From Lentisphaerota bacterium (GTDB taxonomy: Bacteria > Verrucomicrobiota > Kiritimatiellia > UBA8416 > JAFGTH01), in assembly GCA_016934225.1 (NCBI GenBank), contig JAFGTH010000121.1, positions 1-9,595 on the forward strand: a stretch of 9,595 nt of DNA. Reading direction: 5' to 3'. Below, in pieces: positions 1 through 7,126 of the stretch; the stretch's first letter is position 1, and each line of letters opens with the position of its first letter. Made by a program: the position numbers and the translations under genes. A model generated the notes under the pieces. It was not told where the DNA came from. It saw only the letters and a program-made list of their open reading frames with translations, and ran no database searches.

Positions 1-102
1 AATCAAATTTGTTTAAAAATACGAAGTAGCAACCTTTTATACAAGAAAAAAACGCGACACCCTTGAAATGATTCAGAAGCGACCATTATCATCATGTCAG
101 GG
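1..102. other. Non-coding stretch downstream of recJ
   Basis: This is the region after the recJ stop codon up to the window edge. It is AT-rich, with an A-run at 45-53 (a T-run on the recJ strand), but no stem precedes that run, so I do not call an intrinsic terminator. A short perfect palindrome (CAAATTTG) lies at 4-11. The only open frame on the recJ strand is a 30-codon one at 3-95 without a ribosome binding site, which I do not regard as a gene. The operon may continue to the left of the window or end with a Rho-dependent terminator; the sequence does not decide this. Confidence 0.5.
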
Positions 103-1863
103 TCACTCGCTCGACTTTATGCTGGAATCATGTAATGGACTCGATGCTCTGAAATCAACAACGTTCAGTTGAAGATTCGCGCGCCCCATGTATGTATTGC
201 GTTCGAGATGAAATGCAATATCCAATTCGACTGGCGGCAGATTCCGATTACCCATGTCAAAGGCTATCGCATCCATCATTGTGCCTCCTGATCCGACGCT
301 CAACTTCAGATGTTGCCTGTTTGCGCCAACCAGTCGCGGACATCCGATTACTTTGACGTTTTTGACTGCAAACACAGGTGATTCATTTTCCGCGCCGAAC
401 GGACGAAGCTTTTCGATTGCGTCAAAGAGTATCTCATCGGCATCTCCCAATCTGGATAACCATGCGTCAATAGTAATTGGTTTTCGACGATATTGGCTCG
501 GAAACGCCAGTGAGCATACCGCGTTAAATTTGGCTTGAAACTCCTCGTATTTTTCACGCCGAATTGTCAGACCGGCGGCCATTTTATGCCCGCCAAATTC
601 AACGAGCAGTTCGGAACATGCTCCCAGCATGTCGAGCATGTTGATGTTTTCTATACTCCGACAGGAACCGCGCCCAACGCCGGAATTATCGAACGCTACA
701 ACGACTGCCGGGCAAAAGTATGTTTCGCAGATGCGTGATGCAACAATTCCAATGGTTCCAATGTGCCATCCATCACCACCTACAACGATTCCCGACCGTT
801 TGTCTGTTGGCAACAAATCAACCTGACTCAGCGCCTCTTCACAGATAATGTCTTCAGTACGCCTGCGTTCTATATTTGCGCTGTCCAGTACCGCCGCCAG
901 TTCGAACGCACGGTCAATGTTCGATGTCAGGAGAAGTTCAAGCGCGCTATCTGCATGCCCCATTCGGCCCACGGCATTTATTCTCGGCGCGATAAGAAAG
1001 CTGATTTGTCGTGCCGTGATCGGCGTATTAGGAACCTTGGCGATTTCTCTGAGCGCTTTGAATCCAGGTCTTTGTGAGCTGTCAAGCCTGTACATGCCAT
1101 GTTTCACTAGAACACGATTTTCGTTCCGCAAAGAAACTACGTCGGCAATTGTGCCCACGGCAACCAGGTCCAACATGTTTCTGAGATCAATATTTGACAC
1201 TTCGGGGCGGTTATTTGCCATGCCCTGCTTTACGATTGCATGACAAAGTTTGAATGCCACTCCCACGCCCGCAAGCTGTGCCGCCGAATGGTCGCCGCCA
1301 ACTTTGGGGTTGACTATCGCAAGCGCCTTCGCAGGTTTCCCGGATGGTTCGTGATGATCGGTAATAATAACATCAAGGTCATCTGCAAGCGGATCGGATG
1401 GCCAATCAATGGCAGCTGTGCCACAGTCAACGGTGATAATCAGCGACGGAGAATAGTCGGTAATGCATTGCGCCAAAGTTTTAGTAGTAAAGCCGTATCC
1501 GTCGGTCATGCGGTTGGGAATGAACGTTTCGATGTTGCCGCCAAGACTGCGCAAGACCAAAGTCATCAGCGCTGTGGCAGTTACGCCGTCGGCATCGTAG
1601 TCACCATGCACGACAATGCGTTCGTTACGATCAATCGCTTTCCAGATACGATCAACTGCTGCAGCCATATCCGGAAGAATGAAAGGATCGGGCAAGGAGC
1701 TCAATCTTGGAGTCAGGAATGCGTCCGCGTCGGACGCATTGTCAATACCGCGACCTACCAATACTTGTGCTATCGGCAGAGGCAAGCTCAATTTATCGGC
1801 TATATTTTTCGCTTTCCGGTTGTCGGCATCGGGAGTAATCCATTCGGACAACAAACTGCTCAT
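103..1863 (-). CDS. recJ: Single-stranded-DNA-specific exonuclease RecJ
   Basis: RecJ is a cytoplasmic 5'-3' single-strand DNA exonuclease used in recombinational repair (RecFOR pathway), base excision and mismatch repair. The 586-residue product has the family's usual length (E. coli about 577). The DHH phosphoesterase motifs are all present: HGDYDADG at 86-93, VDCG at 145-148, TDHHE at 168-172, GTIADVV at 237-243 and NAVGRMG at 296-302. The DHHA1 part shows GWHIGTIGIVASR (365-377), GRGS (397-400) and FGGHKMAAG (423-431). An OB-fold-like C-terminal part follows (about 462-572). The start at 1863 is chosen because its ATG overlaps the secDF stop in an ATGA junction. The frame stays open upstream to 1977, but that would add 38 residues lying wholly inside secDF. 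No Shine-Dalgarno sequence sits at the right distance, so translation probably depends on coupling to secDF. Known metal-binding aspartates and histidines appear intact, so an active enzyme is expected. Confidence 0.96.
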   Translation of the reverse strand: MSSLLSEWITPDADNRKAKNIADKLSLPLPIAQVLVGRGIDNASDADAFLTPRLSSLPDPFILPDMAAAVDRIWKAIDRNERIVVHGDYDADGVTATALMTLVLRSLGGNIETFIPNRMTDGYGFTTKTLAQCITDYSPSLIITVDCGTAAIDWPSDPLADDLDVIITDHHEPSGKPAKALAIVNPKVGGDHSAAQLAGVGVAFKLCHAIVKQGMANNRPEVSNIDLRNMLDLVAVGTIADVVSLRNENRVLVKHGMYRLDSSQRPGFKALREIAKVPNTPITARQISFLIAPRINAVGRMGHADSALELLLTSNIDRAFELAAVLDSANIERRRTEDIICEEALSQVDLLPTDKRSGIVVGGDGWHIGTIGIVASRICETYFCPAVVVAFDNSGVGRGSCRSIENINMLDMLGACSELLVEFGGHKMAAGLTIRREKYEEFQAKFNAVCSLAFPSQYRRKPITIDAWLSRLGDADEILFDAIEKLRPFGAENESPVFAVKNVKVIGCPRLVGANRQHLKLSVGSGGTMMDAIAFDMGNRNLPPVELDIAFHLERNTYMGRANLQLNVVDFRASSPLHDSSIKSSE

Positions 1864-4388
1864 TTCCGTTGTTGATTCCCGCTCCCCATATCCGGAGTCT
1901 TGTTTCTGTGCCAAAGCAAAACAATTGGCGTAGCTATAAATACCGACGAATACGTTCCAACGATCACGCCTATACAAAGCGCTAAGGCAAAGTCGTTGAT
2001 CGCTCCTCCGCCAAATACGAGCAACATAACAACCGCGATCAACGTTGTAACAGATGTCAATATAGTGCGGTTGAGTGTCTGATTGATGCTGATATTGCAG
2101 ACTTCCGAAAAGGTTTTATTCCGTATCAAACGTATGTTTTCCCTAATCCTGTCAAATACGACAATCGTATCGTTCACCGAATATCCGACAATAGTTAACA
2201 GTGCCGCAATAATGGGGAGACTTAGCTGGCGTCCGAACAGGGTGTAGATCCCGACGGTAACCAAAACGTCATGCCCAAGCGCGATTATAGCCCCGAGCGC
2301 AAAGCCGAATTTAAACCGGATCGAAATGTAGATAATGATTCCAATAAGTGCAATTGCAATTGCTTTTATGGCCTTCGTTTGCATTTCTATTCCGACCTGA
2401 GGATCAACTTTGTGCTCCTGTGCAACGACAAATTCGGCAGACGGAAAGTCACGCGTCAGGATTTCGGTTACCGCGGAATCTTTATCGAAGGTTGTTTTGA
2501 CGTGAAGATATTCCTTTGTACTCGGCTGCATTTCGCGCTGATATTGAATCTGCACGTTTTTAATGTTGTTTGCATCGAGCGTTGCGCGCAATTTTTCCAC
2601 GCTTGGCCGAGCATTTTGATTAAAAGTGTATACAAGCGATGTGCCGCTCACGAAATCAATGCCCAAAATATCTTTGCCTCGATACGCCATAAATACGCAT
2701 GATCCGATAATTATCGCGAGAGACAAGAATGCTGCAATTCTTCGTTTTCCAACGAAGTCAATTGTTGTGACTCCTAGGAAAGAAAACATTTTTAGTGTCT
2801 CCAACTTGAAAACCGAAACAAACACACCAAATATCAGCTTGGTCACGACAATTGCCGTAAACATGCTAATCAGAATTCCTGCGCACAACGTTACCGCAAA
2901 ACCTCTTATGGACCCCGAACCGACAATGAAAAGTATGACGCCAGTCAAGAGCGTCGTTATATTAGCGTCTATGATGGTCGAGAAGACGCGTGTGTACCCT
3001 GCAGTGATACTGGCCCAAAGGCGCTTGCCCGATTCTAGTTCCTCGCGAATGCGCTCGAAGATTAAAACATTCGCGTCCACAGCCATGCCAACTGTTAATA
3101 GAATTCCTGCTATACCTGGAAGGGTCAATACAGGGAGAACGAACGGATTGCTGCTTGCCCCTCTTGTTCCAAGTGTGGTTCCGAGGAATCCGGCGGCAAC
3201 GACCATGCCGAGCGGAAGAAGCAGAATGTTCAGAACAAGCGCGATATTTGCCACCACGCCGGCAACAAGATAGTAAACCGACATGAAGGCCAGAACACCG
3301 ATTGCGCCAAGAATAATTGCCCGCATTCCGCTTCGTATTGAGTCCCTGCCCAATGACGGGTCAACTTCGAATTTCTCCACGATTGCCACCGGCGCCGGTA
3401 ATGAGCCTGTTCGCAGTACCATTGCAAGTTTGTCGGCCTCATTGCCGGGGAATTGACCTGTAATCTGGGCTTTTCCGCCGTGTATGGGTTCGATAATCGT
3501 CGGAGAAGAATAAACCACATCATCCAATACAACTGCGAGTCGCCTGCCGATCTCGGAATCCATGTTCTTCGGGCCATTGGGCGCATAGTCAGTAGTAACG
3601 GCTGCAAAACGACGCGCACCTTCTTTATTGAATTCCAGAGCCACATAACGTTGTCCAAGTGAACCAAAGTCGCCTACTGCGTTCTTTAGAATATTGCCGC
3701 TGAATTCTTGTCTTGTTTTTACGCAACATGGCACATACAGATCTTCGCCAATTTCCTGAACGTAGCGGCGCTCTCTCATGAACGTATGGCCGGTTGGTGG
3801 GCGCACAGATCCCGTCATTGGCGCAAATTTGCCTGACTCCACTCCCTCTATGATTGATTGGGGATCCCGTTTATAATAGTTGTTTTCTCCTATGGAGACA
3901 ATCTTGTAGCCGGACGGCGCTATGCCATGAACAAATAATTTATTTGAAAGCTCTTCATTTTTTTCGTGCACCAGGTGAAAAGACAGAAATGCCACGCGTT
4001 GAATGCTTTCCACCGCATCGCGGCGTTTCTTTTCGTCGGCGCCCGGTAATTGGACTACAATTCGATTACTGCCGCGTTCCGGATAAATAATAGGCTCAGC
4101 AATTCCAAGGCCATCCACTCTGTTTCGGATAACAGTCAGCGCTCGTGACTGTGCATCGCTCATGGCGTCTTTGACTTGTAGCTGCAGTTCGGCATCTGAC
4201 AATTCCGCCGGGGAATTGCGTTTCAGTTCTTCTTCCACGGCTTGTTTATCAATTGCTACAACAAGGCTGCTGCCGCCTTGAAGATCAAGCCCGAGTTTTA
4301 TTTTTTCACTTGGCGGTGTTACCAACCAAAGTGATGCAGCGGTCATTAAAATCAAAACCAACCATTTTGTAGAGGCATGCTTATCCAT
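1860..4388 (-). CDS. secDF: SecDF fusion, Sec translocon accessory membrane protein
   Basis: This inner-membrane protein uses the proton motive force to pull preproteins through SecYEG from the periplasmic side. The 842-residue chain joins SecD (about 1-530) and SecF (about 545-842), which are separate genes in E. coli. SecD signatures are the N-terminal membrane helix (about 8-24), LGLDLQGG (32-39), NRVDGLGIAEP (89-99), the large periplasmic P1 region (about 100-340), PGNEADKLAMVLRTGSLPAP (314-333) and GMAVDANVLIFERIREE (434-450). SecF signatures are GIDF (576-579) and VGYSVNDTIVVFDRIREN (734-751). D438 and D740 match the membrane aspartates implicated in proton transport in the Thermus SecDF. 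Twelve helices are expected. The ATG at 4388 is preferred because CAGGAG lies upstream at 4401-4406. An in-frame GTG at 4427 would add 13 residues and has no ribosome binding site. Oddities are GIDFVSGT in place of the usual GIDFxGG and a vicinal Cys pair (221-222) in P1. It lies 48 nt after yajC and overlaps recJ by 4 nt. Confidence 0.97.
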   Translation of the reverse strand: MDKHASTKWLVLILMTAASLWLVTPPSEKIKLGLDLQGGSSLVVAIDKQAVEEELKRNSPAELSDAELQLQVKDAMSDAQSRALTVIRNRVDGLGIAEPIIYPERGSNRIVVQLPGADEKKRRDAVESIQRVAFLSFHLVHEKNEELSNKLFVHGIAPSGYKIVSIGENNYYKRDPQSIIEGVESGKFAPMTGSVRPPTGHTFMRERRYVQEIGEDLYVPCCVKTRQEFSGNILKNAVGDFGSLGQRYVALEFNKEGARRFAAVTTDYAPNGPKNMDSEIGRRLAVVLDDVVYSSPTIIEPIHGGKAQITGQFPGNEADKLAMVLRTGSLPAPVAIVEKFEVDPSLGRDSIRSGMRAIILGAIGVLAFMSVYYLVAGVVANIALVLNILLLPLGMVVAAGFLGTTLGTRGASSNPFVLPVLTLPGIAGILLTVGMAVDANVLIFERIREELESGKRLWASITAGYTRVFSTIIDANITTLLTGVILFIVGSGSIRGFAVTLCAGILISMFTAIVVTKLIFGVFVSVFKLETLKMFSFLGVTTIDFVGKRRIAAFLSLAIIIGSCVFMAYRGKDILGIDFVSGTSLVYTFNQNARPSVEKLRATLDANNIKNVQIQYQREMQPSTKEYLHVKTTFDKDSAVTEILTRDFPSAEFVVAQEHKVDPQVGIEMQTKAIKAIAIALIGIIIYISIRFKFGFALGAIIALGHDVLVTVGIYTLFGRQLSLPIIAALLTIVGYSVNDTIVVFDRIRENIRLIRNKTFSEVCNISINQTLNRTILTSVTTLIAVVMLLVFGGGAINDFALALCIGVIVGTYSSVFIATPIVLLWHRNKTPDMGSGNQQRK

Positions 4389-4400
4389 AGTTCCGTTAGA

Positions 4401-4406
4401 CTCCTG
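4401..4406 (-). promoter_or_regulatory. Ribosome binding site deciding the secDF start
   Basis: On the minus strand this reads CAGGAG, followed by a 12-nt spacer to the ATG at 4388. The spacing is slightly long, but it is the only Shine-Dalgarno-like element near either candidate start. It lies inside the frame extension that begins at the GTG at 4427, which argues against that longer start. Confidence 0.55.
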
Positions 4407-4436
4407 ACTTGTAGCTTTCAGACACACCTATTCGGT

Positions 4437-4757
4437 TTAGTCATCTGTCGGCTTTTCACCTTTTTCCAGTACTTTGTTCACGGTTGCACGTGCAATTTCA
4501 ATCTTTACGTTATCCGCTATTTTTACAACAAAAGTATGTTCTTTGACATTTGTGATTGTTCCGATAATTCCGCCGCTGAACATGATTCGTTCGCCGCTTT
4601 TCAGATTCTCTATCAAATTCTTACGTTCTTTTTCCTTTCGCTGTTGCGGACGAATCAGCATGAAATAGAAAATACCGAATAAAAAAATCATTGGTACCAG
4701 CATTTGCCCAATACCACCAGTTTGCGGTGCAGTTGCAACGAGAATCATCGGATTCAT
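4437..4757 (-). CDS. yajC: YajC, Sec translocon accessory subunit
   Basis: YajC is a small single-pass inner-membrane protein that co-purifies with SecDF and associates with SecYEG. The 106-residue product has the family layout: a short N-terminal segment with Gly and Pro, one hydrophobic helix at about 19-34 (LVPMIFLFGIFYFMLI), then the hallmark RPQQRKEKERK (36-46). A small cytoplasmic domain follows, with GERIMFSGGIIGTITNV at about 55-71 and VKIEIARATVNKV at about 83-95. Length and order match other YajC proteins. The start is supported by a strong ribosome binding site at 4766-4770 and by a 15-nt gap from tgt. It sits between tgt and secDF, the same order as the E. coli tgt-yajC-secD-secF cluster. 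No defects are seen. Confidence 0.97.
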   Translation of the reverse strand: MNPMILVATAPQTGGIGQMLVPMIFLFGIFYFMLIRPQQRKEKERKNLIENLKSGERIMFSGGIIGTITNVKEHTFVVKIADNVKIEIARATVNKVLEKGEKPTDD

Positions 4758-4765
4758 TAAAACAT

Positions 4766-4770
4766 CTCCT
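4766..4770 (-). promoter_or_regulatory. Ribosome binding site of yajC
   Basis: The minus strand reads AAAAGGAG directly after the tgt stop codon, with an 8-nt spacer to the yajC ATG. It is the strongest Shine-Dalgarno sequence in the operon, consistent with YajC being made in higher amount than its neighbours (the abundance is an inference). Confidence 0.8.
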
Positions 4771-4772
4771 TT

Positions 4773-5885
4773 TCAATAATGCGCTGATTGATACGTTTCC
4801 CGGAGTTCGGCGAAAGTGCCGTTTTCAAGAGACGATCGAATATCCTGCATTATATTCATGTATCTGCTCAAGTTATGAATTGTCAACAGTCTAACGCCCA
4901 GAATTTCACCTACATTCAAAAGATGCCTGATGTATGCTCGCGAAAAGTTCGAACAAGCGTAACAATCGCATCCTTCTTCTATCGGACGAGTATCATATTT
5001 ATATTCACCGGCTTTTACCGGATAGCGTCCGGATTTTGTAAAAGCTGTTCCGTTTCGTGCGAATCGTGTAGGTATGACACAGTCAAACATGTCAACGCCA
5101 CATGATATCGCTTCGAATATTTGTTCAATCCGTCCGACGCCCATCAAATATCGTGGCTTGTTGCGAGGAATCTCGCCGAGACTGTCGCGTACACCACGAA
5201 TCAGCACATCTTCAGGTTCACCAACACTCACGCCGCCTATGGCATAACCATCAAAACCAATTGAGACAAGTTTCCTGGCGCAATCGGCTCTCAAGTCGGC
5301 GTACTCGCTACCCTGCACAATTCCGAATAACAATTGTCCGTTCGCGCGATCGGATTCAGCACACAAAGTCGCCCATGCTATGGTTTTACGAACCGCTTGA
5401 CAAGCGTAATCACGGTCACATGGATATGGCACACATTCATCCAGGACCATGGCGATATCCGTGCCTAATCTGCGCTGAATCTGCATGGCTTCCCTGGGGC
5501 CCAAAAATATTCGCGTGCCATCCACATGAGAATTGAACTCCACGCCATCTGCCCTGATTTTACGCAGTTTTGCCATACTGAACACTTGATATCCACCGCT
5601 GTCGCTTAGAATTGGAGCGTTCCATCCCATAAATTGGTGAAGGCCGCCGCATCTTTCAATTACATCAATGCCCGGCCTGATGTTTAGATGGTAAGTATTG
5701 ACCAGAATCATTTGTGCGCCGAGATCATGCAATTCATCTGGCGACATTGCCTTCACGGATCCTTGTGTTCCAACCGGCATGAAGACCGGCGTGTCAACTA
5801 CGCCATGTGCTGTGTGCAGACGTCCGCGCCGAGCACATGTCTCTTTATCTTCTGCAAGTATTTCAAATTCACCGGGAATAGCCAT
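4773..5885 (-). CDS. tgt: Queuine tRNA-ribosyltransferase (tRNA-guanine transglycosylase)
   Basis: Tgt swaps guanine-34 in the anticodon of tRNAs for Asp, Asn, His and Tyr with the queuosine precursor preQ1. The 370-residue product has the usual bacterial length. Visible signatures are MPVGTQGSVK (36-45), LVNTYHL (61-67), LSDSGGYQVFS (93-103), VLDEC (147-151), FGIVQGS (187-193), YAIGGVSVGEP (214-224) and the nucleophile segment MFDCVIPTRFARNG (266-279), with D268 as the likely nucleophile. The zinc site is C306, C308, C311 and H337. D95 and D149 fit the substrate-binding aspartates. The start at 5885 is chosen because it aligns with the family N-terminus; the frame is open back to 5996, but only inside aroC. 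There is no clear Shine-Dalgarno before this ATG, so it may rely on reinitiation after the aroC stop 19 nt upstream. No queA is in the window. Confidence 0.96.
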   Translation of the reverse strand: MAIPGEFEILAEDKETCARRGRLHTAHGVVDTPVFMPVGTQGSVKAMSPDELHDLGAQMILVNTYHLNIRPGIDVIERCGGLHQFMGWNAPILSDSGGYQVFSMAKLRKIRADGVEFNSHVDGTRIFLGPREAMQIQRRLGTDIAMVLDECVPYPCDRDYACQAVRKTIAWATLCAESDRANGQLLFGIVQGSEYADLRADCARKLVSIGFDGYAIGGVSVGEPEDVLIRGVRDSLGEIPRNKPRYLMGVGRIEQIFEAISCGVDMFDCVIPTRFARNGTAFTKSGRYPVKAGEYKYDTRPIEEGCDCYACSNFSRAYIRHLLNVGEILGVRLLTIHNLSRYMNIMQDIRSSLENGTFAELRETYQSAHY

Positions 5886-5904
5886 GCGATAGAATATCGG
5901 TTTG

Positions 5905-6981
5905 TCAGGATCGCGACATAAGCGACATATCTGCGAGAATAATAGCGGCCATTGCTTCGACAACAGGTACCGCTCTGGGTACAACACAGGGGTCATGCCG
6001 ACCCTTCGAAATATTGAGTGTTACCAGGTTGCCGTTATAATCAGCGGTTCTTTGGGGCATTCCAATCGTGGCGGTTGGCTTAAAGGCGACCCGCATGACG
6101 ATCGGTTCTCCGTTGCTTATTCCTCCCTGCACACCACCACTCCTGTTTGTTACGGTTCCCAAAACACCATTTTTCATAATAAACATGTCGTTATTTTCGG
6201 ATCCGCGTTTTGCGGCTGCTCCGAAGCCCGATCCGATTTCAAAACCCTTCACTGCCGGAATGGACAACATTGCGCCACCCAGTGCGGAGCTTATCTTATC
6301 GAAAACAGGCTCTCCCCACCCCGCAGGCACATTTCGACAAACACATGTAATAATTCCACCTATGGAATCCCTGTCGCTTGCCACGGAACGTATGCAGTCT
6401 ATCATTTTTTCAGCAGACATCGGATCCGGGCAACGGACCGGGCTGGAATCAACGTCTGACCGCAATACCTTGTTTAGGTCAACTTCGTCGCAGTCAACTG
6501 CGCCAACCGAGCTTACCCACGCAACTATTATTGTGCCGTGGGTGTCGCGCAGATACTTGTCTGCCACCGCGCCCGCAGCAACCCGCCCTACCGTTTCCCT
6601 TGCGCTTGCTCGTCCGCCTCCGCTGGAGGCTAAAATCCCATACTTGGTCTTATAGACAAAATCAGCATGTGAAGGCCTGGGAATATTGGCCAACTCGTTG
6701 TAATCGTCAGGGCGTCGGTCATGATTTTGAACGAGCATTGCAATCGGCGATCCGAGCGTTCTTCCGTTTTCTGTTCCGGAGAGAATCTTCACAGTATCAG
6801 ATTCTGAACGTTTAGTATCCAGCGCGCCTTGACCCGGACGCCGCCGATTCAGTTGTTGCTGTATGTCATTTTCACTAAGCTCGAGATTTGCAGGACACCC
6901 GTCCACGATGCAGCCTATTGCTTCGCCATGCGATTCTCCAAATGTAGTTATGCGAAACATATTTCCAATTGAATTAGCCAT
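5905..6981 (-). CDS. aroC: Chorismate synthase
   Basis: AroC carries out the last step of the shikimate pathway, turning 5-enolpyruvylshikimate 3-phosphate into chorismate and phosphate with reduced FMN as cofactor. The 358-residue product has the normal length of the long bacterial form. Family signatures are FGESHG (14-19), RRRPGQG (46-52), RPSHADF (102-108), SSGGGRASARETVGRVAAGA (119-138), the GGVQGGISNGEPI region (282-294) and GRHDPCVVPRAVPVVEAM (327-344). The catalytic histidines correspond to H18 and H105. The start at 6981 is preferred over the ATG at 7002 because an AGAGGA ribosome binding site lies 7 nt upstream of it and it aligns with other AroC proteins. It is the first gene of the minus-strand unit, followed 19 nt later by tgt. 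Its place at the head of a tgt-sec cluster is unusual compared with E. coli. Confidence 0.97.
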   Translation of the reverse strand: MANSIGNMFRITTFGESHGEAIGCIVDGCPANLELSENDIQQQLNRRRPGQGALDTKRSESDTVKILSGTENGRTLGSPIAMLVQNHDRRPDDYNELANIPRPSHADFVYKTKYGILASSGGGRASARETVGRVAAGAVADKYLRDTHGTIIVAWVSSVGAVDCDEVDLNKVLRSDVDSSPVRCPDPMSAEKMIDCIRSVASDRDSIGGIITCVCRNVPAGWGEPVFDKISSALGGAMLSIPAVKGFEIGSGFGAAAKRGSENNDMFIMKNGVLGTVTNRSGGVQGGISNGEPIVMRVAFKPTATIGMPQRTADYNGNLVTLNISKGRHDPCVVPRAVPVVEAMAAIILADMSLMSRS

Positions 6982-6988
6982 AATAGCG

Positions 6989-6994
6989 TCCTCT
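6989..6994 (-). promoter_or_regulatory. Ribosome binding site deciding the aroC start
   Basis: The minus strand reads AGAGGA with a 7-nt spacer to the ATG at 6981. This site lies inside the longer frame starting at 7002, so it argues for the shorter AroC, whose N-terminus also matches the family. Confidence 0.7.
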
Positions 6995-7013
6995 TTCGGC
7001 AAAAATATAAGTC

Positions 7014-7042
7014 AATGTACACCTTCTTAAATACACAGGCAA
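7014..7042 (-). promoter_or_regulatory. Candidate promoter for the aroC-recJ operon
   Basis: On the minus strand, TTGCCT (7042-7037) and TACATT (7019-7014) are separated by 17 nt. Each matches the sigma-70 consensus at 4 of 6 positions, and transcription would begin some 25-30 nt upstream of the aroC ATG. The spacing is ideal but the hexamers are only fair. I rank it as the best candidate in the intergenic region, not as certain. Confidence 0.35.
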
Positions 7043-7055
7043 TCCTTTGCGAACA

Positions 7056-7074
7056 CGAATTCCTTGACAATTCG
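7056..7074. repeat. 19-bp inverted repeat over the -35 box of the FecR unit
   Basis: CGAATT (7056-7061) and AATTCG (7069-7074) are perfect inverted 6-bp arms around a 7-nt spacer. The TTGACA box (7064-7069) lies in the spacer and the first base of the right arm. The geometry suits a dimeric DNA-binding regulator, but the arms are short and AT-rich. A role as an operator is inferred. Confidence 0.4.
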
Positions 7075-7093
7075 AGTATGTACGAAGCATACT
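7064..7093 (+). promoter_or_regulatory. Sigma-70-type promoter of the FecR unit
   Basis: A perfect TTGACA -35 box (7064-7069) is followed after 18 nt by CATACT (7088-7093), which matches the -10 consensus at 4 of 6 positions. Transcription would start near 7100, leaving a leader of about 27 nt before the ATG at 7127. Both boxes lie within adjoining inverted repeats, so this promoter is a plausible target of regulation. Confidence 0.6.
7075..7093. repeat. 19-bp inverted repeat over the -10 box of the FecR unit
   Basis: AGTATG (7075-7080) and CATACT (7088-7093) are perfect inverted arms around a 7-nt spacer, the same 6-7-6 layout as the repeat that ends one base earlier at 7074. The right arm is the proposed -10 box. 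Arm sequences differ between the two repeats, so one protein binding both is not assured. Confidence 0.4.
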
Positions 7094-7110
7094 ATATGAA
7101 AATATCATCC

Positions 7111-7115
7111 GGGAG
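7111..7115 (+). promoter_or_regulatory. Ribosome binding site of the FecR-domain gene
   Basis: GGGAG lies 11 nt before the ATG at 7127. The spacing is a little long but usable, and no other start codon in this frame has a better site. Confidence 0.55.
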
Positions 7116-7126
7116 ATACACATAAA

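Noticed and set aside
39..62. T-run on the recJ strand as an intrinsic terminator
   Set aside because: No GC-rich stem precedes the run, so the structural requirement is not met.
3..95. 30-codon minus-strand open frame after recJ
   Set aside because: It has no ribosome binding site and no recognisable features; length is within chance expectation.
1240..1875. 211-codon plus-strand open frame opposite recJ
   Set aside because: It is antisense to the DHH core of RecJ, with no recognisable domain and a Cys/Arg/Asn-rich composition unlike the real proteins here.
1864..1977. N-terminal extension of the recJ frame up to 1977
   Set aside because: It lies wholly inside the secDF coding sequence, has no resemblance to RecJ N-termini, and the ATGA junction at 1860-1863 gives a better start.
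2626..3273. 215-codon plus-strand open frame opposite secDF
   Set aside because: It is antisense to well-conserved SecDF motifs, has low-complexity Pro/Thr/Ser-rich content and no ribosome binding site that I can see; a shadow of the real gene.
5886..5996. N-terminal extension of the tgt frame up to 5996
   Set aside because: It overlaps the aroC 3' end, and Tgt proteins normally begin just before the segment encoded from 5885.
5902..6655. Plus-strand open frames of 185 and 195 codons opposite aroC
   Set aside because: Both are antisense to conserved AroC motifs, overlap each other in different frames, and resemble no family.
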